Assembly: GCF_015295825.1 (NCBI RefSeq)
Contig: NZ_DVEH01000006.1
Coordinates: 1 to 33,817 of the forward strand
From: Thermosynechococcus sp. M98_K2018_005
GTDB lineage: Bacteria; Cyanobacteriota; Cyanobacteriia; Thermosynechococcales; Thermosynechococcaceae
Length of the DNA stretch: 33,817 nt
Direction of reading: 5' to 3'
Position numbers and translations under genes: made by a program. A model generated the notes under the pieces. That model saw only the letters and a program-made list of their open reading frames with translations. It ran no database searches and was not told the origin of the DNA. Numbering within the stretch: the stretch's first letter is position 1; the number at the start of each line of letters is the position of its first letter. Shown in pieces: positions 16,535-25,301 of the stretch.

Positions 16535-17785
16535 ATGAATACTTGGATGAAGGCAAACGACTACCAACTGATTTACGATCACTTGCTGGAATGTGTGCAG
16601 CATGAGAGTCCGCAGCAAGTCATTGAGCGGTTTCGTGCCCTTTTTCTCATGGGCTATACCTATCCCGATCGCCAGATTCAAGAGGCAATGGATCGGATTG
16701 TGACGGGGGCACGGGTGGCGGACAATTTTCGTCCCTTTATGAACCGCTGCTGCCACATTTTGATTAACCGCTGGCAGTCGCGTCCTTTGCTCCAAGGGGC
16801 AATTCCCGAATTTCTGACCATGCTGCAAACGCCTGTGGGGATGCCGGCGGGGGGTCTGAGCCGAGCACCGATTGTGCGCAAGCTGCGGCTGCTCCTCAAG
16901 GATTATTTAGAGAGTGAAGCCTTTCAGAAGCTCCAGCGCATGGTGCAATTTCTCCAAGAAGATGCCCAAGACGTTTCACAGATTAAGCAAAATAGCGATC
17001 GCCCCCTTGCAACCTTGATTCGCCGCTACCCTTACCTCTACAACCATTGCCTGGTGGGCGATGACACGCCCCCCGACGAGCTGCGCTACATTCAAGACTT
17101 TCAGCAAAAGGCCACTCAGCAGTTTGAAATGAACCTGAATCAATATCTCACGAGTGAGTTTCGCCGTGCTCAGGGGCATCACAATATCCCACTGGTGAAA
17201 AATCCCACCTTGCTTTCTGCTGAGGAAGTTAGAACCTCGATTCAACATTTTGTCGGTAAGGTGGATGGCCGCCACACCTATCGCGACTTGGCCAGTCAAT
17301 TTGAGCAGCGGCTGCAACGCCTGAAATCTACCCGCGATTTCCGCGATGCCTTCTTCCACTACTTGACGGACACCACAGCGGATGTGGGGCGGGGGCGCTT
17401 TCGGCAGCGCTTTTACCAGTATTTGGAAACGCTGCCCCTCTTTCAGCAGCCACAACCTCTGAATGAGTTTACCATTGTCCGCACCTGTAGCCAGACCCTC
17501 AACTACTTGGTCGTGGATAGTGCCCAACATCCTAACCATCTGGTTTTTGTTGACTTGCTCAATAACATCGGCACGGCGGCAACGATTGGCCTATTGCTCA
17601 AGGTTGTGCTCCTCAGCAAGAAAGTAAAACCCTACCTTGAAAAACGCTTTGCTATCTTGTTTAACCACTATCAATCCTTTAGTCGCGGCAAGGTGCGCTG
17701 GCTGGTGAATTGCCTAGAGCATTTTAATATCGCCCATGTCACCCACTTTGGTAAGTTGGATTTTTCTTTCTTTGCCCGCTGGTAG
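16535..17785 (+). CDS. Conserved-looking protein of unknown function
   Basis: A 416-residue soluble protein that I do not recognise. It is rich in charged and aromatic residues, predicted mostly helical, with no signal peptide and no obvious membrane span. A hydrophobic stretch, LVFVDLLNNIGTAATIGLLL, lies near residues 330-355. No catalytic motif is visible. I choose the ATG at 16535 with AGGA 14 nt upstream; a second in-frame ATG follows at 16547, and an upstream TTG at 16475 seems less likely. The gene has its own leader with a CRP-like box. It ends 6 nt from the stop of the convergent PucC family gene. Confidence 0.8.
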   Translation: MNTWMKANDYQLIYDHLLECVQHESPQQVIERFRALFLMGYTYPDRQIQEAMDRIVTGARVADNFRPFMNRCCHILINRWQSRPLLQGAIPEFLTMLQTPVGMPAGGLSRAPIVRKLRLLLKDYLESEAFQKLQRMVQFLQEDAQDVSQIKQNSDRPLATLIRRYPYLYNHCLVGDDTPPDELRYIQDFQQKATQQFEMNLNQYLTSEFRRAQGHHNIPLVKNPTLLSAEEVRTSIQHFVGKVDGRHTYRDLASQFEQRLQRLKSTRDFRDAFFHYLTDTTADVGRGRFRQRFYQYLETLPLFQQPQPLNEFTIVRTCSQTLNYLVVDSAQHPNHLVFVDLLNNIGTAATIGLLLKVVLLSKKVKPYLEKRFAILFNHYQSFSRGKVRWLVNCLEHFNIAHVTHFGKLDFSFFARW

Positions 17786-17791
17786 GCTCGT

Positions 17792-19195
17792 CTACTCCAA
17801 GTCCTCAGCTAAGACCTTGGCGATCGCCACCTGAGATTGTTGGCGAAATTGACTGACATCCACTTGTTTCAGAAGCAAGACAGCAGCCAGCATTCCCAGC
17901 ATCGGCAGACAAAAGACAAAGCCATAGGCGAGGATCGGCACGCCAAACAGTTGACGCCCAATATCAAGGGCCGTCCCGCCGACAACCGTCGCTGATCCCC
18001 GGGCAATGGCCTGCGCTAAGCCCCAAGCGCCAATAAATGTCCCCGCTGTTTCCGCCGCCGTTAAGTCCAGCATGAGACTGAGGGCACCCGTTGTTGTCAC
18101 CCCAGCGGCAATGCCAAAGAGAAAGAGTTGCAACTGAAAGAGCCACACTTGCTGCGTGACCCCTGAGATGATTAGGAGCAAGAACATCAAGGCCACCCCC
18201 CAACAGCCATAGGTGGTGGTGCGGATCTTGCCGAGGCGGGGCACAATCAAAAATCCCGTGAAGCTTAAACCCATAAGGGTGCCCATGCCCCAGTAGGCGT
18301 TCAAGCGGGTGGTTTCGGCGATCGTCATGCCAAAGACTTCACCGCCAAAGGGTTCCAGAATCGGTTCCTGAATAAATAAACTCAGGGTCATCAGGACAAG
18401 GAAGAGAAAAAAGCGCCACGTTTGCGAGTTGGCCGTGAGAATTTTCAGAGCGCGACCAAGGGTAATGTTTTCCGGGTTGTCACAGGCACGACTACGCACA
18501 TGGTAGCGGGAATACTTGGCCTCAACCCCCCAAGTGCTGGCGATCGCCAGTGCAAAAACCACCGTCAAGACCACCAAAAAGAGGCGATTGACACTTTGTT
18601 GTAGGAGTTCAATGGGGGTGTCTAGCTCCAACTGCCGCAGCAGCACGCTACTGAGAATGGCACCGACAACAATGCCCACGGTCAACATGGACCAAACAAT
18701 GCCCACTAATTTGCCCCGATCTTCCTCTTCGGAGACATCCACAAGCAGGGCAGCAAAAGGGGTCGAGCTACTACTGACACAAATGCCATAGGCGGCAAAG
18801 AGCACTCCCAATAGGCCAATCCACCCTTGGGTGACCAGACTCCAGCCCGCTTGATCTAAACTTTGCCCCACCTGCCAGATCACCTGAACAATGGCGTAGG
18901 TGACCAAGGTAAAGGCCAAAGCCCCACCCCAGACATACCCCGTGCGATGATAGCCCCCAATGGGATGGGCATCGGAGAGTTGACCAAACCACACCCGCAC
19001 CGGTGAGACAAATTGATGCATGGCGATCGTCAAGGTCACCAATGTAGCCGGCACCGCCAATTCCTTGATCAGGATGCGGTTGAGCACCCCCAACACCAGA
19101 ATCGACATCATGCCCAGTCCCATCTGAAAGAGACCTAAGCGAAACATGACCCACAGGGGCAGAGGGGGGGGAGCAGCGGCAGAACGAGTGGCCAT
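17792..19195 (-). CDS. BCH/PucC family MFS transporter
   Basis: A 467-residue, 12-span membrane protein of the PucC/LhaA branch of the major facilitator superfamily. Diagnostic segments are LGVLNRILIKELAVPA, MHQFVSPVRVWFGQLSDAHP and GYHRTGYVWGG in the first third, and GTFIGAWGLAQAIARG late. In purple bacteria these proteins help assembly of light-harvesting complexes. In cyanobacteria related proteins are linked to chlorophyll-protein assembly, but the exact role is unsettled. A 31-residue membrane microprotein gene lies 55 nt upstream in the same direction. The start ATG follows a GAGTGAGG stretch placed rather close. Confidence 0.88.
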   Translation of the reverse strand: MATRSAAAPPPLPLWVMFRLGLFQMGLGMMSILVLGVLNRILIKELAVPATLVTLTIAMHQFVSPVRVWFGQLSDAHPIGGYHRTGYVWGGALAFTLVTYAIVQVIWQVGQSLDQAGWSLVTQGWIGLLGVLFAAYGICVSSSSTPFAALLVDVSEEEDRGKLVGIVWSMLTVGIVVGAILSSVLLRQLELDTPIELLQQSVNRLFLVVLTVVFALAIASTWGVEAKYSRYHVRSRACDNPENITLGRALKILTANSQTWRFFLFLVLMTLSLFIQEPILEPFGGEVFGMTIAETTRLNAYWGMGTLMGLSFTGFLIVPRLGKIRTTTYGCWGVALMFLLLIISGVTQQVWLFQLQLFLFGIAAGVTTTGALSLMLDLTAAETAGTFIGAWGLAQAIARGSATVVGGTALDIGRQLFGVPILAYGFVFCLPMLGMLAAVLLLKQVDVSQFRQQSQVAIAKVLAEDLE

Positions 19196-19504
19196 ACCTC
19201 ACTCAACTCACATCACTGATAGAGGATGATAAATGATTTTCAGGACAAATTTAGATTGCCATCAAGAAGGAAATCGTCAATGATACCACTAGGGCAACCA
19301 GTGTCAAAAAGAGCGATCGCTTCAAAGATTGCGTATAAGCAGACATGGGTTGCATCACCTCATCAGTAGGATGTTTTGGGCGGTGTCCAATCGATGGGAA
19401 AAGGGCTGTATTGTGTTAAGTTGTAGTCTTTTATTGTACTGCCTTTTTCTGGGGGTCAAAACCGTACAGGTCAGGCATCCATCACGTGAGGACGTATCAG
19501 ATCA
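19196..19504. other. Divergent region between PucC family and MFS genes
   Basis: The left part carries the leftward microprotein gene (19251-19346). The right part, 19347-19504, should hold both its promoter and the MFS promoter; no strong pair was found. A 61-codon rightward frame starting at a TTG (19329) looks accidental. Confidence 0.45.
19251..19346 (-). CDS. 31-residue single-span membrane microprotein
   Basis: A 32-codon frame reading MSAYTQSLKRS, then a hydrophobic helix of about 20 residues (LFLTLVALVVSLTISFLMAI), then stop. The basic N-terminal side suggests that the N-terminus stays in the cytoplasm. GAGGTG lies 9 nt before the ATG, an ordinary Shine-Dalgarno distance; another in-frame ATG three codons earlier sits too close to that site. 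I compared it from memory with small photosystem, cytochrome b6f and NDH subunits and found no match. It precedes the PucC family gene by 55 nt on the same strand and may be co-transcribed with it. Confidence 0.5.
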   Translation of the reverse strand: MSAYTQSLKRSLFLTLVALVVSLTISFLMAI

Positions 19505-20716
19505 ATGGGGATAAACCTACGCTCACCATTATTCATTGTTTTGCTCACAATTGTCATCGACCGTTTGGGTGAGAGTCTCATTTTCCCCATTTTGCCTTTC
19601 CTTGTAGAGCGATTTAACTTTGATGCGTTGAGCCTGACCCTGTTATTTTCTGCCTTTGCTGCTGCTCAATTTATTGCTGCTCCCCTCTTGGGTGCCCTCT
19701 CGGATCACTGGGGACGCCGTCCGGTGTTGCTGATTTGTATTGCCGGCACTGCCCTCTCCTATATGCTCTTTGCTGTGGCTACGGTCCCTTGGCTGCTCTT
19801 TGTGTCGCGGATTATTGATGGCCTCACGGGGGGTGTGGTTTCAACGGCTCAGGCCTATATTGCCGACACCTCAGCGCCAGCAGATCGGGCTAAGAACTTT
19901 GGTTTAACGGGCGCGGCCTTTGGGATTGGCTTCATTTTTGGGCCGGCTATTGGCGGCAGTCTAGCAGCCATTGATCTCAAGTTGCCGATTTGGTTTGCCG
20001 CTGTTTTGGCACTGGTAAATGTTGTTTTGGCCTACTTCATCTTGCCGGAGTCATTGCCCGCCGCCCAGCGATCGCCCCTAACCCTAAAGAGCTTTGCCTT
20101 GCAGCAGCAGTGGTTGGAGCTATTCAATCAACGCACCCTCCAAGCCTTACTCATGGCCTTTTTTATCTTCAACTTTGCCTTTGCTGGCTTTACCAGTATT
20201 TTCGTTCTCTTCTTGAAACGGCAATTGAGTTGGGGGCCTGCCCAAGCGGGGATCATTTTTGTGATTATTGGTGTTGTCAGTACGATTGTGCAGGCGGGCT
20301 TGATTCGCTCGTTGATTCCTCGCTTTGGTGAGCAGCGCTTGAGCTTGGGGGGATTGCTACTGGTGGCCTTAGCCTTGTTGGGGATTGCCGCTGTTCCCAG
20401 TGGGGATAGGTTCAGCGTGCCGCTCCTCTACAGCTGTGTTGTGAGCTTGGCTTTTGGGGTGGGAATCATGTTGCCCTCCCTGCGAGGGGTGATCTCCAAT
20501 CGCGTGCGAGATCAAGATCAGGGGAAAATTATTGGCGCTAGCCAATCGCTCCAAAGTGTGGCGGGGATTGCTGGACCGGCATGGGCAGGGTGGGTTTTTG
20601 ATCGCTGGGGTGGGGTGGCGCCCGCTTGGCAAAGCAGTGTGATGATGGCGATCGCCCTTGGCTTTTTGGCCCTGGGATTGGGCAAGCCGAAGGATACGAC
20701 CCCTAGCACTCTCTAA
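19505..20716 (+). CDS. MFS transporter (TetA/drug-efflux-like)
   Basis: A 403-residue 12-span transporter. Motif A of the major facilitator superfamily is seen as GALSDHWGRRPVLL between helices 2 and 3. The helix 5 antiporter-type segment GAAFGIGFIFGPAIGG supports a proton-coupled exporter, as in TetA and related drug pumps. The substrate is unknown. The ATG at 19505 gives a short cytoplasmic lead before helix 1; GAGG lies about 15 nt upstream, further than usual. Confidence 0.87.
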   Translation: MGINLRSPLFIVLLTIVIDRLGESLIFPILPFLVERFNFDALSLTLLFSAFAAAQFIAAPLLGALSDHWGRRPVLLICIAGTALSYMLFAVATVPWLLFVSRIIDGLTGGVVSTAQAYIADTSAPADRAKNFGLTGAAFGIGFIFGPAIGGSLAAIDLKLPIWFAAVLALVNVVLAYFILPESLPAAQRSPLTLKSFALQQQWLELFNQRTLQALLMAFFIFNFAFAGFTSIFVLFLKRQLSWGPAQAGIIFVIIGVVSTIVQAGLIRSLIPRFGEQRLSLGGLLLVALALLGIAAVPSGDRFSVPLLYSCVVSLAFGVGIMLPSLRGVISNRVRDQDQGKIIGASQSLQSVAGIAGPAWAGWVFDRWGGVAPAWQSSVMMAIALGFLALGLGKPKDTTPSTL

Positions 20717-20794
20717 GCAAAATATGTCAAACTGCTAAGCAAAGACCCTCATTCGCCTATTTTTTCAACCTTTGAACTCTCTCGAAGCTCACCT

Positions 20795-21331
20795 ATGATG
20801 CGGTTGTCTTTTCCTCAGCCTTCTCGACAGCCCCGTTGGCTCCGTTCTTGGCGACGATCGCTCCGCTATCACTATTTGCGCTTGATGCGCTCCCACAGTA
20901 GTACCGAGAGTATTGCCCGTGGCCTTGGGGCAGGGGTCTTTGCTGGCATGCTCCCCCTCTTTGGTGGTCAGATGCTCATTGCCGTCAGTGTAGCGCTCCT
21001 CGTGCGGGGAAATAAGCCCTTGGCCGCCCTTGCCACTTGGGTGAGCAACCCCTTTACCTATGTCCCCCTGTTTTGGTTTAACTTTCAGGTGGGTTGGTGG
21101 TTGATGGGGCAACCTTCCCTGTCCTTGGGTGAGTGGCAATCTTGGGAAAAGCTCCTCAAACAGGGGGGGCAAATGGCAACAATTCTGATTTTTGGCAGTG
21201 TTTGGGTGGGCGTGATTGCCGGACTCCTCACCTACGCCCTGTGTTTGCGGTTATTACCCACCCTGCGGCAACGCTTTCGGCGGCATTCTGCTATGGCTGC
21301 TGTAAATTTTCCAAACCGGCCACAACTTTAG
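20795..21331 (+). CDS. DUF2062 domain membrane protein
   Basis: A 178-residue protein with a basic N-terminus and a DUF2062 domain: [28 protein letters not shown] near residues 33-60, then [23 protein letters not shown]. About three or four membrane spans follow. The function is unknown; in some bacteria the domain accompanies glycosyltransferases. ATGATG at the start leaves the exact first codon open by one. The 3' end overlaps the convergent cyclophilin gene by 41 nt. Confidence 0.85.
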   Translation: MMRLSFPQPSRQPRWLRSWRRSLRYHYLRLMRSHSSTESIARGLGAGVFAGMLPLFGGQMLIAVSVALLVRGNKPLAALATWVSNPFTYVPLFWFNFQVGWWLMGQPSLSLGEWQSWEKLLKQGGQMATILIFGSVWVGVIAGLLTYALCLRLLPTLRQRFRRHSAMAAVNFPNRPQL

Positions 21332-22022
21332 CGGATTGTAGGCGATCGCCCTGTTGGATCCTGTCCACTACGTCCATCCCATCCGTGACATAGCCAAAGA
21401 CGGCATAATTGCCATCCAGAAAATCCAGTTGATCGAGGGCAATGTAAAACTGGGCTGAGGCCGAATCGGGTAGTTGCGATCGCGCCATGGCCACCGCACC
21501 GCGCGTATGAGTCAGAACGGGTGAGACTTTGCCTGGTTGGCTATAGGTGGGGGTGTCACTCCCCTCACCAAGAATTTCTAGGGGAATATAGCGGGGGCGA
21601 TTGGTCGCGGGGTCAATGAATGAACCGGTGCCGTAGAGTTGTGGCGACACACTGGGATCTTTGCTCTGGGGATCTCCCCCTTGAACCACAAAGGGTTGGG
21701 GTTCACGGACAACGCGGTGAAAAATGGTGCCATCATAGACCCCCCGCTTCACTAAATCCACAAAATTGCCAGCGGTAATTGGGGCAGCATCTCCCTTCAC
21801 TTGAATCGTAATCGGGCGATCGTTAACCGTCAGCACGACCGTCGCATCGCCATTGAGTCGAGGTAAATTGGCCATAGGGGTTGGGCTTTGTGCTCCTGGA
21901 ATTGAACTGGTGTCAGCCACTGAAGAGAGTGACGCGCAACTCCCCAGCAGAAGCACACCGAGCACCATCACCAACCGTGACAGAAATCGTGGCAGTATTG
22001 TGCCGAACTTCAGGGGTTTCAT
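21291..22022 (-). CDS. Cyclophilin-type peptidyl-prolyl isomerase lipoprotein
   Basis: A 243-residue PPIase that assists protein folding outside the cytoplasm. I start at the ATG at 22022, which gives a lipoprotein signal with lipobox LLGSC, Cys29 being the lipid-modified residue. GGAG lies about 10 nt before it. A longer frame to 22133 would bury this signal. Cyclophilin motifs include [50 protein letters not shown] and [13 protein letters not shown]. It follows ftsQ by 49 nt on the same strand. Confidence 0.92.
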   Translation of the reverse strand: MKPLKFGTILPRFLSRLVMVLGVLLLGSCASLSSVADTSSIPGAQSPTPMANLPRLNGDATVVLTVNDRPITIQVKGDAAPITAGNFVDLVKRGVYDGTIFHRVVREPQPFVVQGGDPQSKDPSVSPQLYGTGSFIDPATNRPRYIPLEILGEGSDTPTYSQPGKVSPVLTHTRGAVAMARSQLPDSASAQFYIALDQLDFLDGNYAVFGYVTDGMDVVDRIQQGDRLQSAKVVAGLENLQQP

Positions 22023-22071
22023 TGATAAGCCACTCCAAGCTAACCGTTCTATTATGCCGTGCCCTTGCTCC

Positions 22072-22986
22072 TTAATTGCTGCGGGGAAGGGGTTGCTGTG
22101 TCGGCTGCTGCCGCAGTTGCACCAAGGGTTCATCGGGGTTCACCAGATCAATAAAGACCATTTGGCGAGGATCCAAATACTGGGGTAACCGCTTGAGGCT
22201 AGCTAGGGCACTGAGTTGTTTCTTAAAGGTGGGACTATTCCACTGCACCACCCCAAGGTGAACCGGCGCGAGGGGGGTTTGGACAATTAGATTCTCTTCA
22301 TTGCGCCAATCTAATCCCGTAATCGGTAAATCCTGTTGCTGGAGAATCTGGTGAATTTGCTGCCACTGCTGCTGGCGATCGCCATCCACAGCCAATGTCT
22401 GCGGACGCGGCGCATCCTTAACGGGTACAAAATACCCCCGCAACTGGAGTGTGGGCATTGGCTTCACGGCACTGGCTTGATAGCTACCCACTGGGGCGAC
22501 AAATCCGAGACCATCCACCAACCAGCGACTCGCAGGCCCTTGCAGCTGCCCCGTTACACTCATTACCCAGCATTGATTGCAGGTGGCGACTGCGACAGGT
22601 TTGCGTTCTTGAACTTCGACAATCAGTCTCGGCGGAAAGAGTTGGCGGGCGATCGTCACCCGTTGCAGAGGCAGCGTCGTTTCTAAGGCATGAATGATCT
22701 CCTGTGGCCGTAAACGCAGCAGTGACTCCGGATACTCAAGGGGCAATTGTGCCTGCAACGCTTCCGTCTTCAGCAGTTGATTGCCACGAATCACCACTTG
22801 CTCAGGGCGGCGGATAATCCAGTCCGGCAGCTTCAGTCCCCAAACCAGCCCCCCCGTTAAGGCCAAAAGGACACTAGTACGCCAAAGCCCTGCCAGTTGG
22901 CGCCAGCGGCGTTTACTTTGCAATTGGCGGCGCCGTTCACGAATGGCATCATGGGCAGTTGTCCCCTCAGGCATGGGGTTTACCAT
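22072..22986 (-). CDS. ftsQ: Cell division protein FtsQ (POTRA domain)
   Basis: A 304-residue bitopic divisome protein. A basic cytoplasmic tail (about 1-35) is followed by one membrane span (about 38-52). A POTRA domain comes next, beginning with [21 protein letters not shown]. The FtsQ domain proper contains [24 protein letters not shown] at 22992 would add two residues; I prefer the ATG at 22986. In cyanobacteria FtsQ often precedes ftsZ, but here a cyclophilin lipoprotein gene follows instead. Confidence 0.87.
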   Translation of the reverse strand: MVNPMPEGTTAHDAIRERRRQLQSKRRWRQLAGLWRTSVLLALTGGLVWGLKLPDWIIRRPEQVVIRGNQLLKTEALQAQLPLEYPESLLRLRPQEIIHALETTLPLQRVTIARQLFPPRLIVEVQERKPVAVATCNQCWVMSVTGQLQGPASRWLVDGLGFVAPVGSYQASAVKPMPTLQLRGYFVPVKDAPRPQTLAVDGDRQQQWQQIHQILQQQDLPITGLDWRNEENLIVQTPLAPVHLGVVQWNSPTFKKQLSALASLKRLPQYLDPRQMVFIDLVNPDEPLVQLRQQPTQQPLPRSN

Positions 22987-23067
22987 GGCCACGGTCTCAG
23001 TCTTGAGGAAAATTGGAACTTATGATCCTGCACGGGCTGTCATTACTTGGTGATAAGATACGCGATG

Positions 23068-23096
23068 TTGATTGTCCGCTTGACTGCCTCTATCTT
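23068..23096 (+). promoter_or_regulatory. Candidate promoter upstream of the secreted repeat protein and hisB
   Basis: TTGATT (23068-23073) and TATCTT (23091-23096) are separated by exactly 17 nt, 17 nt before the ATG at 23114. Transcription would begin only about 10 nt before the start codon, so the leader is very short. Confidence 0.35.
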
Positions 23097-23113
23097 AGTA
23101 AAGGCTTTGCACC

Positions 23114-23734
23114 ATGCCCCTGACTACATTTGCTTACTGGTCAAGATCATCGCTGCTCCTTGGGGTGTTACTACTGGGGGTATTCCCTCGGGCGGTGTTT
23201 GCTCAGAATCAATCTTCTAGCCCCAGTGTCCAGATTGTGAATCCCACACCCCCACCCAGCTCTTCAATTTATACCCTTGAAGGAGGCAAGCGCTTGATGG
23301 ACGAGGCTGCCGCTGCGGTTAAGAGCCAAAATTATGCCGTCGCCGCTCGCAAGCTACTGGAAGCCCGTACGGTGATGAACCAACTCTCGAACTTTTACCA
23401 GTCCCTCAACTCTAGCTTTTTGGGCATTGATACGGCGGCTGCCGATAGCAACCGTCGCCGTGCCCTAGAAGCAGCGCAACTGCGAGATGAAGCCACTTTT
23501 CAACTGGCTTTGGTCTATCGCGCCAATAACCAACCCGAGCTGGCAGTGCCCCTTTTAGTGGAAATTATCCGCAGCCAAAACCCCACCCGTGAACTGGGAC
23601 AAAGGGCCTATCAGCAATTGCTAGAATTAGGTTTTGTGGATGTGCCCTTTCCGCGTACGGGGGCAATTCCTGCGGGAACGCCTGCGGCCAGTCCACCGCC
23701 AGCCACCTCTGCCAATCCCCAACCGCGCCAGTAA
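23114..23734 (+). CDS. Secreted helical-repeat (TPR-like) protein
   Basis: A 206-residue protein with a clear signal peptide: a hydrophobic core LLLGVLLLGVF followed by AVFAQ, giving predicted cleavage after Ala30. The mature part starts with a Ser/Pro-rich stretch. A helical region (about 55-170) follows whose spacing (AAVKSQNYAVAARKLLEAR, ATFQLALVYRANNQPELAVPLLVEI) resembles TPR repeats. The tail is rich in Pro and Ala. It was not recognised as a named family. hisB follows 6 nt after the stop, so the two share a transcript, but a functional link is doubtful. Confidence 0.8.
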   Translation: MPLTTFAYWSRSSLLLGVLLLGVFPRAVFAQNQSSSPSVQIVNPTPPPSSSIYTLEGGKRLMDEAAAAVKSQNYAVAARKLLEARTVMNQLSNFYQSLNSSFLGIDTAAADSNRRRALEAAQLRDEATFQLALVYRANNQPELAVPLLVEIIRSQNPTRELGQRAYQQLLELGFVDVPFPRTGAIPAGTPAASPPPATSANPQPRQ

Positions 23735-23740
23735 CGCTTC

Positions 23741-24373
23741 ATGAATGACTCTTTCCTCAGTAATGGCCACGCGCCTCTGTTGCGCCAAGCCACGGTTGAT
23801 CGCCAGACCAAAGAAACCAAGGTTCACGTTGAACTCACCCTTGATGGCAATGGTTTAGCCGACAATCACACGGGGATTCCCTTTCTAGATCACATGCTGG
23901 ATCAGCTTTGCTCCCACGGCCTTGTGGATTTGCGCGTGCAGGCTAGCGGCGATACCCATATTGACGACCACCACACTAATGAGGATGTGGGCATTACCTT
24001 GGGGATGGCACTAGATCAAGCCTTGGGCGATCGCCGGGGGATTCATCGTTTTGGTCACTTTGTCGCGCCCCTGGATGAGAGTTTGGTGGAAGTTGCCCTA
24101 GACTTCTCGGGGCGTCCCCACCTCAGTTATGGGTTGCAGATTCCCACGCAGCGGGTTGGCACCTATGATACGCAACTGGTGCGGGAGTTTTTCGTTGCCT
24201 TGGTGAACCATAGCCGCATGACACTGCATATTCGCCAATTGGACGGCATTAACTCCCACCACATTATTGAAGCGACATTCAAAGCCTTTGCTCGTGCCCT
24301 ACGCATGGCGATCGCCATTGACCCGCGCCGCAGTCAGCAAATTCCCAGTTCTAAGGGGGTGATTCAAGCTTAG
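23741..24373 (+). CDS. hisB: Imidazoleglycerol-phosphate dehydratase
   Basis: A 210-residue manganese enzyme for step seven of histidine biosynthesis. The metal-binding histidine clusters are intact: [35 protein letters not shown], and [17 protein letters not shown] near the C-terminus. It is the monofunctional form, without the N-terminal phosphatase of enteric HisB. It shares a 4-nt TTAG stop overlap with the convergent J-domain gene. Confidence 0.97.
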   Translation: MNDSFLSNGHAPLLRQATVDRQTKETKVHVELTLDGNGLADNHTGIPFLDHMLDQLCSHGLVDLRVQASGDTHIDDHHTNEDVGITLGMALDQALGDRRGIHRFGHFVAPLDESLVEVALDFSGRPHLSYGLQIPTQRVGTYDTQLVREFFVALVNHSRMTLHIRQLDGINSHHIIEATFKAFARALRMAIAIDPRRSQQIPSSKGVIQA

Positions 24374-25191
24374 GTGTGGACGTGTCCATCGGGCATAATC
24401 GCTCCCGTGAGGCGTGCCCCGGTCAGTTTCACTAGGAGGCGATTGCCTTGGCTCATCTTTGCTCCCCGTAAATCGGCACCCCGCAGATCAGCCCCACTCA
24501 AGTCAGCACCAATGAGATTGGCCTCTTGTAGGTCGGCATAGCTGAGATCCGCTTGCAGCAAATTGGCTCGAAAGAGATTGGCGTGGCGCAGGTTAGCACG
24601 ATGGAGAATCACTCGATGCAAAAAGGCATCACTGAGATCGGCATAGCTGAGATTGGCATGGCTGAGGTTACGCCCCTCAAAGTCTTTTTCACTCAGATTG
24701 GCCCCCTGTAAATTAACCCCTGACATATCCTTGTGGGGGGGCGTCGTGCGCGGTGGCTCTGGGGGCGGTGGTGCTGCGGTACGTTGGCGTTGATAGGTGC
24801 CGTAGGTGTGGTTGTGGTGTTGACTATAGGTGTGCTGAGTGGTTTGCTGCGGCTCACGGGGCGCATGATAGCTGCGATAGGTGTAGGGATTGGATTGATA
24901 GCGTGGGGGTGAGGAACGATAGGTTTGCTGCTGGCTAGCAGCCCGCTGGGAGGTTTGGCTGCCGTGTCGGGCAATATGCTGCCGCAGTTGATCGCGCGCT
25001 TCATTAAATTGCTTAATTTTCTCCTGTGCCTTCTCGATGAGCCGTGTGTTGTCCTTCGGGATGCGATCGGGATGCCAAATAAACACCAAATCCCGATAAG
25101 CTCGGTTTACTTCCTCGAGGGTTGCCCCCGGCTCCAACTCCAGTACCCGGTAGCAAGTGTCTAAATCGAGCATTTTCTGACGGCTTATCAT
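24370..25191 (-). CDS. J-domain protein with C-terminal pentapeptide repeats
   Basis: A 273-residue fusion. The N-terminal J domain (about 8-70) keeps the HPD tripeptide at 40-42 that stimulates DnaK ATPase. A low-complexity linker (about 75-150), rich in Gln, Ser, Tyr, His, Thr and Pro, follows. The C-terminal third (about 153-262) is a pentapeptide-repeat helix of the A(N/D)LxxA type, such as [13 protein letters not shown] and [19 protein letters not shown]. It is probably a specialised DnaK co-chaperone whose repeat domain binds a partner; the client is unknown. An ATG at residue 7 is an alternative start. It is divergent from ftsH across 110 nt. Confidence 0.88.
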   Translation of the reverse strand: MISRQKMLDLDTCYRVLELEPGATLEEVNRAYRDLVFIWHPDRIPKDNTRLIEKAQEKIKQFNEARDQLRQHIARHGSQTSQRAASQQQTYRSSPPRYQSNPYTYRSYHAPREPQQTTQHTYSQHHNHTYGTYQRQRTAAPPPPEPPRTTPPHKDMSGVNLQGANLSEKDFEGRNLSHANLSYADLSDAFLHRVILHRANLRHANLFRANLLQADLSYADLQEANLIGADLSGADLRGADLRGAKMSQGNRLLVKLTGARLTGAIMPDGHVHT

Positions 25192-25301
25192 GGATATTGA
25201 TGATCTTAACCACGGGACTGCTCACCTAGGGTTGCGAAAGAATGCGTTAGTATGAACTTATGTAAAGACTTTTCACTTTTCCTAGCGGAGGATGGCGATC
25301 G

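Noticed and set aside
19329-19514. A 61-codon rightward frame overlapping the MFS start
   Set aside because: It starts with TTG, has no ribosome site and lies opposite the better supported microprotein gene.
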